Counted from the stretch's first letter, positions 37,070 to 47,612 are shown. The stretch: 64,000 nt of DNA from Neptunomonas japonica DSM 18939 (GCF_000422765.1 NZ_AUGR01000013.1:114199-178198), one strand, 5' to 3'. Translations and numbers: made by a program. The notes: generated from the letters alone by a model not told the origin.

Positions 37070-38076
37070 TGAAAACTCTCAGCGAAGAGCAGAGAGCGGG
37101 CTTACTCGCGTTTAACGATTGCTTTGTTGAGCATCCGGCCCTAACAACCATCATCGAAGATTTTGAGCGCTTACGCTTTAACCGAACCCTGGGTGGAGAG
37201 CAGCAGAGTATGCTCCTAACAGGCGATACAGGTTCAGGAAAAACGCAGCTTATCAATCACTACAGTAAGCGTTTCTTTAGTCAGCAACGGCGTAACGTAT
37301 TAACCAAGCCTATTCTGGTGAGTCGTATCCCGAGCAAGTTAACGCTTGAGCATACAATCATTCAGCTATTAATGGACTTAGGGCAGTTTGGAACAGAATA
37401 CCGTACAGGACGTAGTCATGAGCTAGGGCTCACAGAGTCGCTCGTGCGATGTTTGCAGTTGTGTGAGACAGAACTGATTATTATTAACGAATTCCAGGAG
37501 TTGATTGAGTTTAAATCAGCGCAATATAAGCAGTTAATTGCTAATCGTCTTAAGTACATCAGTGAAGAAACTCAAATTCCCATTGTGCTGGTCGGTATGC
37601 CCTGGGCTGAATTGATAGCAGAAGAGCCGCAATGGGCTTCCCGATTGATTTGTAGGCGCCAAATACCCTACTTTAAATTGTCTCAAGGGCCGGAGGACTT
37701 TGTACGATTCTTAAAAGGTTTAGCTATACGAATGCCTTTTGATTTGCCGCCAAAGCTAGAAGAAAAACATACAACACTAGCGCTTTTTGCAGCCTGCAGA
37801 GGGGAGGTTCGTAAGCTAAAGCACTTATTGAATGAGGCTGTTAAAATGGCTCTATTTGATGGAGCTAACACTTTGGCCAAAGAACATCTCGCTAATGCCT
37901 ATCAGCTTTTTTATCCAAGTATGTCGAATCCTTTCTTGCAAGCGATCAGTGATCTAAGGTTCACAGAGGTTGCGAGTTACTCGCGTTACGAACCGAATGC
38001 GCTTTCTGATGATGAGGCTCTCATTGCTACAAGATTTACGGATCAGATGTCGCTTACGCAGTTGTTGAAAAAGTAA
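37069..38076 (+). CDS. tnsC: TnsC AAA+ ATPase, transposition regulator
   Basis: 335 residues. Walker A LLTGDTGSGKTQL near residue 48 and Walker B ELIIINEFQEL near residue 132 identify an AAA+ ATPase that bridges the TniQ-Cascade target complex and TnsAB. The ATG overlaps the tnsB stop by one base. The gene is intact. No tnsD or tnsE follows, so target choice depends on the TniQ-Cascade module 13 kb downstream. Confidence 0.92.
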   Translation: MKTLSEEQRAGLLAFNDCFVEHPALTTIIEDFERLRFNRTLGGEQQSMLLTGDTGSGKTQLINHYSKRFFSQQRRNVLTKPILVSRIPSKLTLEHTIIQLLMDLGQFGTEYRTGRSHELGLTESLVRCLQLCETELIIINEFQELIEFKSAQYKQLIANRLKYISEETQIPIVLVGMPWAELIAEEPQWASRLICRRQIPYFKLSQGPEDFVRFLKGLAIRMPFDLPPKLEEKHTTLALFAACRGEVRKLKHLLNEAVKMALFDGANTLAKEHLANAYQLFYPSMSNPFLQAISDLRFTEVASYSRYEPNALSDDEALIATRFTDQMSLTQLLKK

Positions 38077-38091
38077 CAGGGTATTTGATGT

Positions 38092-38470
38092 TAAAGAAGA
38101 TCATTCAACGATTTCACCATTACCTGGCCATTCTTTTCCTATCACTTTTGAAACTGAAATATTTCCTGACTCTACTAAAATAAAGGCATCTATACATATG
38201 AAGCCTGGTGCGTCTGATTCATGTTCATTTGATCTTAGCGCAAGTAATAAATTCTTATACCTTGCGATGAGGATATTGATAATGCACCTGGCGACAATAC
38301 CCATGTTAAAGGATCATTTGAGTTAGATAAAAGCCGAGGTACAATTCAGTTCTCAGGTTATGCTGTTAAATCCGATGTTTTCCAAACTAACTTCAATAAC
38401 ACCCCTGTCTTATCGTTGAAGTTAAGGATACTTAAATACATAAATATCAAACAACCTAACAGGGTTACAA
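38092..38470 (+). pseudogene. Frameshifted remnant of an unknown gene
   Basis: A plus-strand frame from about 38092 encodes FDVKEDHSTISPLPGHSFPI... to ASNKFLYL near 38260. A different frame then continues DEDIDNAPGDNTHVKGSFEL to about 38440. Both halves look like real protein with beta-rich character, suggesting a gene broken by one frameshift near 38265. No start codon or family is recognised. It lies just downstream of tnsC. Confidence 0.4.
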
Positions 38471-38573
38471 CATCGTGGTCCTTTTTAGGACTACATGATC
38501 AACACTCACTCACTTATCAATATAATTAAAACTCCATTTATGCACCATGTCAGTTCCCTCAGAGCGCCTTTTC

Positions 38574-38790
38574 GTAAGCGGCCGGTTATCACACCTTGCT
38601 AATAACCGCTGGCGTCCAGTTGTGCGGTAGCAACTCACCAAAGGCATTTCTCGTCAACACATCTTTCAGGTAGGCATATGGATCGTGCCCATTCAGTTTT
38701 GCAGACGGGATATACGTCATCACCTCAGCCGCTCGTTGACCACTTCTCAGTGAACGCGAACAACCAGTTGGATAGTCAAACAGCCCTACC
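38574..38790 (-). mobile_element. IS66-family relic (transposase 3' end and one terminal repeat)
   Basis: The minus strand encodes SGQRAAEVMTYIPSAKLNG then HDPYAYLKDVLTR and ends at 38589, the C-terminus of IS66 TnpC transposases. The outward GTAAGCGGCCGG at 38574 looks like an IS66 terminal repeat. The 5' part of the element is absent beyond about 38790, so this is a truncated copy. Confidence 0.75.
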
Positions 38791-38795
38791 TCGAG

Positions 38796-39524
38796 TTACC
38801 AGTCATTGAATAAAAGCTCTTTACACTCAGCGATGCTCACATCAATCAAACAGGGTTTGATCACTTTAGAAATATAAACGTAATTTTTATAGTCATATAC
38901 GAAAGAAGACAGCATGACAAAGTACCTTTCCCGTTTTTTCAGTATTTTTCTTTCAATTATGGAACCACGAATTAGGCATGATATAGATTTATTTTCGTAC
39001 CATAACCTGATAACGAAAAATTTATCCCCGTTTAATATTGCATATTTCTTGTAAATTGAATGTATGAGAAACCAACCAACCCTATTCACCTCTCCCTTTA
39101 CAACAAGATCACTTGAGCACTCGCGGTTAGTCTTTCCATTAATTTGTTTTTTTAAAGATCCTCTTTTAATTAAGCAGTTTTTTTCAAACAAAGGTTTAAC
39201 GCCACAACGCTTGTAGTGCTCATACAGCTTCTTATTAATTCCTTTTTGAGTTTGATGTTTAACCCAGCAGCCGTGTATATCCCACTGTGGTGGCGGTATA
39301 TCATCAGCTAAGAAGCAACCACCCTTCTCAGCCCTCACAAAGTACACTTTCTTAGCACACCATATACATGTGGTTAAACCCAAAGTAGATTTTCGTGGCT
39401 TGTCATCTGAAGAGTGATCAATAAAACTCGGTGTATACCATGATGGTGTGTTTATTGAAGGCTGCGTTCCTTCAATAAACACCCTCCTACCATCTCGTAG
39501 CGTTACCCAATGACCAGAAGGCAT
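38796..39524 (-). CDS. Hypothetical protein with possible zinc-binding cluster
   Basis: 242 residues, family not recognised. Residues about 52-90 contain a Cys-rich segment (TTCIWCAKKVYFV... GGCF... HGCWVKH) that could bind zinc. The C-terminal half is rich in Lys/Tyr/Ile and beta-strand-like (RLWYENKSISCLIRGSIIERK). AT-rich and isolated between the IS66 relic and the helicase operon, it is probably acquired cargo; a role in defence is only a guess from location. Confidence 0.55.
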   Translation of the reverse strand: MPSGHWVTLRDGRRVFIEGTQPSINTPSWYTPSFIDHSSDDKPRKSTLGLTTCIWCAKKVYFVRAEKGGCFLADDIPPPQWDIHGCWVKHQTQKGINKKLYEHYKRCGVKPLFEKNCLIKRGSLKKQINGKTNRECSSDLVVKGEVNRVGWFLIHSIYKKYAILNGDKFFVIRLWYENKSISCLIRGSIIERKILKKRERYFVMLSSFVYDYKNYVYISKVIKPCLIDVSIAECKELLFNDW

Positions 39525-39945
39525 TCATAGCTCCCTTTTGTTCCAATCCGTAGCCGTACACATTAAAACCAATTACCTCTGAAACCAACAACATTTCAAT
39601 AGCAAAAAAGTAAACAACATAATCTGATTACCTTTAATAAAGTTAATATATAGTTATGAATAATCAAAATATAATTTTAATTATCACCCTTTGTCGTAAA
39701 CTCTTTCAATTGTCATGTAGACCCCTTTGATTTGTATTATGATAATGCCGGCTATTCATAACACCGCTACTAAAGCTATTGATAAGCCTCACCTTTAACG
39801 AATGACCGCCATATGGAGTTGCAAGCCTTTCGCTATTCAGTTGTGTCCGAACATAGCTATGCTAAAAATATCCGTCACAAGGTGCTGAAAAACAGCGGTT
39901 ATTGAAGTTCGTTTTTCCCACGCTGTAAACAATGGAAGTTAATAG
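39525..39945. other. 421-bp intergenic stretch
   Basis: Divergent spacer between the hypothetical gene and the UvrD-like gene. It is AT-rich up to about 39680. No RNA gene or small protein gene was recognised; the promoter of the helicase/Mod/Res operon should be here. Confidence 0.4.
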
Positions 39946-42816
39946 ATGTCATTAGCCAACCCCCAACAGTCGGAAGCTATCAACCATACCCAGGGTCCGC
40001 TGTTGATCATAGCGGGTCCAGGCTCCGGTAAGACCTTTACCCTCGTAGAGAGAATTATCAATTTAATTCAAAACCATGGTGTAGAATCTGAAGCTTTATT
40101 TGTTGTGACCTTTACCGAAAAGGCAGCACAAGAGCTAACAACAAGAATATCGAATCGCTTGTTAGAGCTGAATATTGATTTCAATCTCAACGAAATGTTC
40201 TTAGGTACCTTTCACTCTATTTGTTTAAGAATCATCGAAGACTATCGAGAGTACACACGCCTTAAGCGCAGCTTCGTACTGATGGATCAATTCGATCAAC
40301 AATACTTCCTGTACCAAAACCTTCGTGAATTCCGTGAAATAGAAAAGTCTTCTCAAATTTTAGGTGAAGACCGAACACCTATGTGGGCTAAGTCTGAAAG
40401 CTTACTCCAATGGATAAACAAAGTTACTGAAGAAGCGATTGATCACCAAAGGCTAATCGACTCGAACGATACTGCTCTGATAGCTCTAGGGGAATGCTAT
40501 GACCTTTATCAGCGTAAGCTCGATGAGCATAACGCTTTAGACTTCTCAACAATTCAGCTCGAAGCTTTAAATCTGTTACGTAATAACCCTGTGGTTCTTG
40601 AATCACTGAAAGGTCGAATTCAGTATCTAATGGTCGATGAGTATCAGGATACCAATACCATTCAAGAGATGATCCTCATGCTCTTGATGGGTGAAGATCA
40701 AAATCTCTGTGTGGTGGGCGATGACGACCAAGCCTTATATCGTTTTCGTGGTGCAACTATACGTAATATTTTACAGTTCCCAGATAACTTCGAGAACAAT
40801 AAATGTAAGCAAATAGCGCTGGTCACAAACTACCGCTCTCACCCTGATATCATTCGTTTCTATAATCGATGGATGAGTGATCAGGTATGGGAAGTAAATA
40901 ACCAACGCTATCGCTATACCAAGCAGATCAAGCCCAGAGAAGAAGAATTCGAAGCTGGCCCTACAGTCATTACTGCAATATCAGAAGTAGGCGATACTTG
41001 GGCCGATGAGGTCTATTCATTACTCATTAACTTGAAGACTGATGGAAAGCTGACTGATTGGAATCAGGTTGCTTTCCTATTTAGATCAGTAAAAAGCGAT
41101 AACGTAAAAGCCCTTGCTCAAGGATTGGAAGAACGAGGTATTCCCGTTTACTCCCCGAGAGCTAACTTGTTTTTTGAACGAGATGAAATACGCTTAATGC
41201 TGGGTGCGTTGATGTTGGTATTCCCGCAGTTTCGTTCTATTCGAGCCCCTAAGGAAGGGGTCGAGCTAGCGATATGGAACTACTACGATCAGCAGTGCCT
41301 CCAACCCTTCATGGAAGAGGTTGCTAAGCCTGAGCAGAGTGATTTGCTAGCATGGTGCCAAGTTCACGCTAGGCGTCATTTAGGACTAAGTAAGAACGCT
41401 GACTATGCATTTAGCGGTTTGTTCTATGAGTTATTACAGTTTCCCTTATTTGCTAACTACCTCGATACAGAAGCGGGCAACCCTAGGGCTCAACGCAACC
41501 TTGCGACTATGTCGCAGTTATTGGCTAAGTTTGAATACTTACATCATATAAGTGTATTAAGTCCAAAGTATCTAGAAGGTAACCTTCGAGGTCTCTTCAA
41601 TCAGTTCTTTAAGTTTTTAAAAGATGGCGGCATCGACGAATATGAAGATGCCTCAGAGTACGCACCGTCTGGCCATGTATCATTCTTAACTATTCACCAA
41701 TCCAAAGGGCTAGAGTTCCCCGTGGTGATGGTAGGCTCGCTAGGCTCATCGCCTCGTAAACAATACAAAGACCTAGATGAAGTCCTTGAACAGGGTTATC
41801 TAAACCGTGAGTCGTTTGAACCGCTGGAGTCGACTAAATTCTTTGATTTTTGGCGCTTGTACTACACCGCCTTTTCAAGAGCGCAGAACTTGCTAGTGCT
41901 TACCGATCAGGAACGACAAGGCACGGGTAGAACACCGTCGAAGCACTTTACTCACTATGTTGATGAGTTGCCCTCGTGGCGCGACTGCAAAGAGAGTATT
42001 AATCAGTTAAGTCTAGAGCTAGTGAAAGATGTTAATATCAAAAATGAGTATGCCTTTACATCTCATATCACTCTTTTCGAAACCTGTGCTGAGCAATACC
42101 GCTTCTTTAAAGATCTTGAGTTTCAGCCGATTAAAGCGAGTCCTATGCTATTCGGTACATTGGTGCATGAGACCTTAGAAGATATTCATAAAGCAGCATT
42201 ACGAAACGAAGAGCATCTGATAACAAGAGAGAATATCGAAGCGTGGTTTTACGATAACTACCGTAACCTAGCAAATAAGGAACGGATGTATCTTGGTGAA
42301 TCGACACTAGGGGCGGCGTTGAAACACGTAATGCGCTACGTAGATCGTAGGCAAGACAATTGGTCAAACATCAAAGAGTGTGAAGTCGATATCTCATTAG
42401 TAAAAGGTCAGTACATTCTTAAGGGAAGTGTGGATTTGATTGTTGGTGAGAATAACACCGTAGAGGTAATCGATTTTAAGTCAGAGAAAAAGCCCGATAT
42501 GGAAAAGGATGCTGAGCGCATCAAACACCATAAGCGTCAGCTAGAGGTCTATGCTCATTTGATCGAAGAGCGAACGGGTCACAAAGTAAGCAAAATGCAT
42601 TTGTATTTTACGGGTGTTGAAAGTGGTATACCGACCATCTCTTTTAGTAAAGATGGATCGTCAATAGATAGTACGGTCAAAGTCTTTGACAATATAGTAA
42701 ACAGAATAGAAAACAAGAATTTTGAAATGGCAGAGCGACCAGCTAAGACTTGTGTCGACTGCGATATGAAAGCCTATTGTGATAGAAAGAATTGGGAATT
42801 TAAGGAAACAGCCTGA
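39946..42816 (+). CDS. UvrD-like superfamily 1 helicase with C-terminal PD-(D/E)xK nuclease
   Basis: 956 residues. Helicase motifs in order: IIAGPGSGKTFTL (Walker A, residue 25), MVDEYQDT (motif II), VVGDDDQALYRFRGA (III), TNYRSHPDI (IV), FLTIHQSKGLEFP (V) and YTAFSRAQN (VI). The C-terminal 250 residues form a PD-(D/E)xK nuclease (GTLVHETLEDIH, EVIDFKSEKK, QLEVYA). Cysteines in CVDCDMKAYC suggest a Cas4/AddB-like Fe-S site. Its stop overlaps the mod start (TGATG), so it is the first gene of a three-gene restriction-type operon. Confidence 0.9.
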   Translation: MSLANPQQSEAINHTQGPLLIIAGPGSGKTFTLVERIINLIQNHGVESEALFVVTFTEKAAQELTTRISNRLLELNIDFNLNEMFLGTFHSICLRIIEDYREYTRLKRSFVLMDQFDQQYFLYQNLREFREIEKSSQILGEDRTPMWAKSESLLQWINKVTEEAIDHQRLIDSNDTALIALGECYDLYQRKLDEHNALDFSTIQLEALNLLRNNPVVLESLKGRIQYLMVDEYQDTNTIQEMILMLLMGEDQNLCVVGDDDQALYRFRGATIRNILQFPDNFENNKCKQIALVTNYRSHPDIIRFYNRWMSDQVWEVNNQRYRYTKQIKPREEEFEAGPTVITAISEVGDTWADEVYSLLINLKTDGKLTDWNQVAFLFRSVKSDNVKALAQGLEERGIPVYSPRANLFFERDEIRLMLGALMLVFPQFRSIRAPKEGVELAIWNYYDQQCLQPFMEEVAKPEQSDLLAWCQVHARRHLGLSKNADYAFSGLFYELLQFPLFANYLDTEAGNPRAQRNLATMSQLLAKFEYLHHISVLSPKYLEGNLRGLFNQFFKFLKDGGIDEYEDASEYAPSGHVSFLTIHQSKGLEFPVVMVGSLGSSPRKQYKDLDEVLEQGYLNRESFEPLESTKFFDFWRLYYTAFSRAQNLLVLTDQERQGTGRTPSKHFTHYVDELPSWRDCKESINQLSLELVKDVNIKNEYAFTSHITLFETCAEQYRFFKDLEFQPIKASPMLFGTLVHETLEDIHKAALRNEEHLITRENIEAWFYDNYRNLANKERMYLGESTLGAALKHVMRYVDRRQDNWSNIKECEVDISLVKGQYILKGSVDLIVGENNTVEVIDFKSEKKPDMEKDAERIKHHKRQLEVYAHLIEERTGHKVSKMHLYFTGVESGIPTISFSKDGSSIDSTVKVFDNIVNRIENKNFEMAERPAKTCVDCDMKAYCDRKNWEFKETA

Positions 42817-44708
42817 TGTCAGAGCAGAATACGTTAAACCTGGGTGCAGCAGGTGGTGTGGATAGTGTTGAGAAGTATAAGTTTGAACCAATCAAGGGCT
42901 ATCCTATGCTTCATTGGCATGGTAAGAGACCGTTTGCATCAACCCAGTATTACCCTGCTCAAAAGAAAGAGGTATACGGCGAAGAAATTAATGGCTGGAT
43001 AAACAAGGTATTCTGGGGTGACAACCTTCAGGTTATGAGTCACCTTCTTAAAGAGTATAGGGGGGCAGTTGACCTGATTTACATAGATCCTCCTTTTGAT
43101 TCAAAAGCTGAATATAAGAAAAAGATAAAGCTACGAGGCCGAAAGTTAGAGGGTGGTCAAAATAGCTTTGAAGAGAAACAATACTCAGACATATGGAATA
43201 ATGATGAGTATCTTCAATTTATGTATGAACGAATTATTTTATCCCGGGAGCTTCTTAAGGATACAGGAACTATGTATCTGCATTGCGATTATAGGCGTTC
43301 TCATCACCTACGTTGCATAATGGATGAGGTTTTTGGAAGTGGGAATCTAGTCTCTGAAATTGTTTGGAGGAGATCGACTAGTACTGGTTCGTCAAAGGCA
43401 AGGTCAAATAAGTACCCGTCCAATCATGATGTGATTTTAATGTATGGGAAAACTTCAGGTTATAAGTATAGCAAGCAATATGTTCCGTATTCTGAAGAGT
43501 ACGTGAAGAGGTTTAAGTTTGATGATGGCGATGGTCGAGGTCTGTATAGAGTGGATAACCTTAGCACATATTCCCAGGCTACTTTACAAAAATTGAAAGA
43601 TGATAATAGGTTGGTTATCCCGAAAACAGAAGGGGCTAACTATGGTTATAAAAGGTATATAAAAGAGACGAAAGGGATAGTGGTTGACGATGTGTTTACT
43701 CAAGAAGTGGATGATACATGGTTGGATATAAATTTTGTTAATCCAATGGCTGAGGAGGGTACGGGTTATCCGACGCAGAAGCCAGAAACTTTGCTAGAGA
43801 GAATAATAAATACATCAACAGAAGAGGGTGACTTAGTCTTTGACTTCTTTATGGGGTCAGGAACCACTTTGAATGCAGCCTTGAATGCTGGTCGTAGATT
43901 TATTGGTGCGGACATTAATTTTTCGTCAGTTCAGATTGCAACGAAAAGAATACTGTCAAGTATCGAGGCGGCGAGTGATGGTAGAGATCTTCTTGGTGAT
44001 CTTGACTTGAGATACCCGTCTCTTGAGGTGTTTAACGTTAATAACTACGATTTATTTAAGAATCCTTTGGAAGCTAAAGAGTTACTACTTGAGATTCTTG
44101 AGGTTGATTCTCTATCAGGTACGGTTTATGACGGTCAGAAGGATGGGTATATGGTCAAGATCCTTCCAGTGAACCGGATAGCTACTCGTGAAGATCTAAA
44201 TGAGCTGATTTCAAATTTTCCATATAAGGTATTCGAGAAAAGAAAAGAAGATAATCCGACTAAACCGGTGGAATCAATTATGCTGGTGTGTATGGGGCAT
44301 GAGCCAGATATTAGGGCTCACTTGATACAAGAGTCTGGCTACAAGCTTAACGTAGAAGTTGTAGATGTATTGCGTGATAAATCAGAGGTTGAATTTAAGA
44401 GAGAGTCTGAATGCGAAATGAGTTTGGAGGGTGGTGATTTAGAGGTTGTTTCATTTTATCCGATGAATTTAATGCAGAAGTTAAGTATGCAAAAGGAGTC
44501 GGTTGGTGAGTGGCGTGAGCTTGTAGAATCAATTGTGATTGACTGGAACTATGGTGGGGCTTCGATGGAGCCGAGTGTGGTTGATGTTCCGGGTAAGAAT
44601 GATTTTGTTCAAGGCACGTATGAAATTCCAGAAGACGCTGGCACGATAAAGATTAAAATTACTGATGTTCTATCGGAGTCTTATGAGGAGATTATCCAGC
44701 ATGGCTGA
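42816..44708 (+). CDS. Type III-like DNA methyltransferase (Mod)
   Basis: 630 residues. The amino-methyltransferase catalytic motif IDPPFDSKAEY (residue about 90) precedes the AdoMet motif DFFMGSGTTLNAAL (about 350), the beta-class order of type III Mod subunits. The middle segment is the likely target-recognition domain. A 200-residue C-terminal extension (DLEVVSFYPMNLMQKL...) has no known fold to me. It overlaps both neighbours, so stoichiometric production with the UvrD-like and Res proteins is likely. Confidence 0.88.
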   Translation: MSEQNTLNLGAAGGVDSVEKYKFEPIKGYPMLHWHGKRPFASTQYYPAQKKEVYGEEINGWINKVFWGDNLQVMSHLLKEYRGAVDLIYIDPPFDSKAEYKKKIKLRGRKLEGGQNSFEEKQYSDIWNNDEYLQFMYERIILSRELLKDTGTMYLHCDYRRSHHLRCIMDEVFGSGNLVSEIVWRRSTSTGSSKARSNKYPSNHDVILMYGKTSGYKYSKQYVPYSEEYVKRFKFDDGDGRGLYRVDNLSTYSQATLQKLKDDNRLVIPKTEGANYGYKRYIKETKGIVVDDVFTQEVDDTWLDINFVNPMAEEGTGYPTQKPETLLERIINTSTEEGDLVFDFFMGSGTTLNAALNAGRRFIGADINFSSVQIATKRILSSIEAASDGRDLLGDLDLRYPSLEVFNVNNYDLFKNPLEAKELLLEILEVDSLSGTVYDGQKDGYMVKILPVNRIATREDLNELISNFPYKVFEKRKEDNPTKPVESIMLVCMGHEPDIRAHLIQESGYKLNVEVVDVLRDKSEVEFKRESECEMSLEGGDLEVVSFYPMNLMQKLSMQKESVGEWRELVESIVIDWNYGGASMEPSVVDVPGKNDFVQGTYEIPEDAGTIKIKITDVLSESYEEIIQHG

Positions 44709-47451
44709 TACACCTCAAGACAATTTCGATCTTAACAATGCTTTTTATCTTCATTTGATGATGTTTTACCGGAAGAATAGAGGTCTGGTTCGCAACCATT
44801 ATCGAAAGTTAAGTAAAGCCTTTCTTGACTACAACGACCCACAAAGGCCTGGTAGTTTTCTGCGTGACCCTCAGTTCGAGGCCCTAGAGATATATGTTTT
44901 TCTCAAGGAGTTTTTAAATAACGCTCCTGTATATAAGTTATTCGAAGACTGGTACGCCGACGAAGGGCAATTTAAAGGGAGAGTTTTTGATAACAAGGAC
45001 CGCCAGAGCGATATGCTCTGGTCGTTATCTGAGAAACAGTATAAGGGCATCTTCAAACAGATGAAGGCGGCTAATAATGGCCGGATATACCCCAACTATA
45101 TTTTCGCGCTGACTATGGGTACAGGTAAAACCATTTTGATGGCGACCTGTATTTTCTATGAATTCCTGTTGGCCAATAAATACCCAAAAGATAAGCGCTA
45201 TATCCACAATGCACTGGTATTTGCCCCTGATAAAACCGTATTGCAATCACTGCGAGAGTTGGAGTCGTTCGACCACGGTAAGGTCATCCCGCCTGAATAC
45301 CTGAATGTCATTACGACAAAATTCCACTATCTCGAAGATGCCGGTGTTTCTCTTAACACTCTGGATGGCTCAAGATTTAATATCGTTGTATCCAATTCTC
45401 AAAAGATTATTCTTAAACGTAAGAATGCAGAGCAAACAGCAACCGATAAGTTATTTTCTGCGAGTAAAGAAATTTATAAAAAAGATGACCTTGGTGCCGA
45501 TATGGCAGCGCTACTTAATCTTGGTGAAAGCGATTCTATTGAAGCTCCTCAGGAAGAAGGTGAACTTGTAACAAATCAGCGCTTTGAAAAATTACGCCGC
45601 TTAGAAAATCTCGGTATCTTTGTAGATGAGGCCCATCACGCTTTCGGTGCAAAGCTCGCTAAAGATATGGGTATCAAAGCTGACGCAGCGCAAAATAGCT
45701 TGCGTAAAACTATTGATGAGTTAGCTCTGAGTTTACAGAAACGTGGTTCACAACTGGTAGCTTGTCATAACTACACGGGTACACCGTATGTTGGTAAGGA
45801 TGTATTACCTGAAGTGGTTTATGCCTATGGCCTTAAAGAAGCAATTGATAAGAACTATCTGAAGAAGGTTGTGCTTAACGGCTATAGCAATACCAAGGAA
45901 CCAGAGTTCCTTGATCTAGCGATAACGGACTTTCTTAAGCAGACCGAAGGTAAGCGCCCTGAAGGGATGCTACCTAAGATGGCGATCTTCGGAACTACGG
46001 TTCAGGAAGTTCAAGAAGAAATCCGCCCTGCTGTAGAAGCTATATTAGCTAAGCATGGTATTCCTTCTGATAGAATTTTAGTAAACGTTGGCGATAGCAA
46101 AGTCACGACTAATGATGATATTCGAGAGTTCAATAAACTTGATACAAAGAGCTCTGCTAAACAGTTTGTTCTTTTGGTGAATAAGGGTCGAGAAGGCTGG
46201 AACTGTCGCTCACTGTTCTCTGTGGCGCTTCACAGAAGCCCTAAGTCTAAGGTTTTCGTATTGCAAGCAACGATGCGCTGCTTGCGATCGATTGGTAATG
46301 TTCAAGAAACAGGTCATGTATATCTAACTAACGATAACATGGCGCTATTAGACAAAGAGCTACGAGCTAACTTTAGAATCAGTACTGATGAATTAAAAGC
46401 AGTAGGTAAAGATAAGGTCAGGGTCGAAATTCGACCAATACAGCCGATAGAGAAAATAAAACTAAAGCGTATTAAACGCAGCTTTAAAATGAAAGAGAAA
46501 GTGCTTAAAGAGGGTGAAGAGCTTGGCCTTGGTAGCATTGATCTATCGCGCTATCGAATCATGCACCAACGCATGGAAGGCCTTAGTCACGATGAATTTA
46601 CTAATCGGCCTAAGGTTGTTAGTGAGATCTCTTATATCAAAGAGCCTATGGCATTTACGGAATATAACCTAACGGCTGAAATCTCACGTTATCTCAATAA
46701 ACCTTGCTTGCAGATTAATAAGATTATCAAGTCTACTCAAGAAGACTTTGACGGTGTTCTAACGCTGGTTAATCAGTTTAATGAAGTTCTATACGACCAT
46801 ATCATTCCGCGCCTTTTCAAGCTGCTTTATGATATTGAATCAGAGCAGGAAGAGCAGGAAGAGCAGGAGTACGAAGTAGCTCTAGTTAAAGAGCCGCCTG
46901 TATTCCCAGGCTATTATGAAATGAATGCTGCTAAAGACATGATTGTTGGTATTAACTTACCTAAGCCTCAGCGTCTTGGTAATTCCATTGAGGGGACTAA
47001 CGACATCAGTGGTGGCTATCTCTCGAACAAAGTAGAGAAGAACCCAGCGGTTCAAGAATACTTAGAGAACTCTTTTCACTTGGATAACTATTGCTTTGAC
47101 TCAATACCAGAGAGAGATTTCTTCTGGCATATCTTGCATTCTAAAACGATTGATAAGATTTGGTTTACTGGCATGCTAACTCATGGACAATCTGAGTTCT
47201 ATATTCAGTACGTAGATCCTGATACTCATAGAGTAAGAAGTTACTATCCAGATTTTTTGATTCGCAAAAAAGATGGGTCGTTAGTAATGGTTGAGATCAA
47301 AGGTGAAAATATGATTGATCATCCTACCGTTAAAGCTAAGCAGGAATATGCTGAAATGATTGCTAAGGCAAGTGATGTTGAAATGTCTTATGAGATCATT
47401 CCGGGTCAACAGGCTAAAGATGGAAACTTCGATCGAAGCTTCTTGAACTAA
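44701..47451 (+). CDS. Type III-like restriction subunit (Res), SF2 helicase-nuclease
   Basis: 916 residues. Motifs: ALTMGTGKTILMAT (Walker A), FVDEAHHAFG (DEAH box), NYTGTP, LVNKGREGWNCRSLFSV and QATMRCLRS (motif VI). The C-terminus carries a PD-(D/E)xK nuclease (YYPDFLIRKKDGSLVMVEIKGE). It would translocate on DNA and cut unmodified DNA. ATG 44701 with GAGGAG upstream overlaps mod by 8 bp; an earlier in-frame start at 44665 is less likely. Confidence 0.88.
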   Translation: MADTPQDNFDLNNAFYLHLMMFYRKNRGLVRNHYRKLSKAFLDYNDPQRPGSFLRDPQFEALEIYVFLKEFLNNAPVYKLFEDWYADEGQFKGRVFDNKDRQSDMLWSLSEKQYKGIFKQMKAANNGRIYPNYIFALTMGTGKTILMATCIFYEFLLANKYPKDKRYIHNALVFAPDKTVLQSLRELESFDHGKVIPPEYLNVITTKFHYLEDAGVSLNTLDGSRFNIVVSNSQKIILKRKNAEQTATDKLFSASKEIYKKDDLGADMAALLNLGESDSIEAPQEEGELVTNQRFEKLRRLENLGIFVDEAHHAFGAKLAKDMGIKADAAQNSLRKTIDELALSLQKRGSQLVACHNYTGTPYVGKDVLPEVVYAYGLKEAIDKNYLKKVVLNGYSNTKEPEFLDLAITDFLKQTEGKRPEGMLPKMAIFGTTVQEVQEEIRPAVEAILAKHGIPSDRILVNVGDSKVTTNDDIREFNKLDTKSSAKQFVLLVNKGREGWNCRSLFSVALHRSPKSKVFVLQATMRCLRSIGNVQETGHVYLTNDNMALLDKELRANFRISTDELKAVGKDKVRVEIRPIQPIEKIKLKRIKRSFKMKEKVLKEGEELGLGSIDLSRYRIMHQRMEGLSHDEFTNRPKVVSEISYIKEPMAFTEYNLTAEISRYLNKPCLQINKIIKSTQEDFDGVLTLVNQFNEVLYDHIIPRLFKLLYDIESEQEEQEEQEYEVALVKEPPVFPGYYEMNAAKDMIVGINLPKPQRLGNSIEGTNDISGGYLSNKVEKNPAVQEYLENSFHLDNYCFDSIPERDFFWHILHSKTIDKIWFTGMLTHGQSEFYIQYVDPDTHRVRSYYPDFLIRKKDGSLVMVEIKGENMIDHPTVKAKQEYAEMIAKASDVEMSYEIIPGQQAKDGNFDRSFLN

Positions 47452-47612
47452 ATAACACGTCTCAAATCTACTTATGCAAATAGGATCAGTCAAAAACCGA
47501 ATTCTATTTGCTATCTACACTAAGAAAATAATTTCCCCAACACCCTTGTGTCAGGCTAGTTGTCACTCATGTGTGGCACAAACTCTCTCTGTTGTGTTTC
47601 ATAGCAGCGTGA

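Noticed and set aside
38526..38560. TTTATGCA near the IS66 relic as an opposite transposon end
   Set aside because: Shares nine bases with the TnsB core in reverse, but no ACA terminus or GGTGxAAACGACA-like sequence follows at the required distance.
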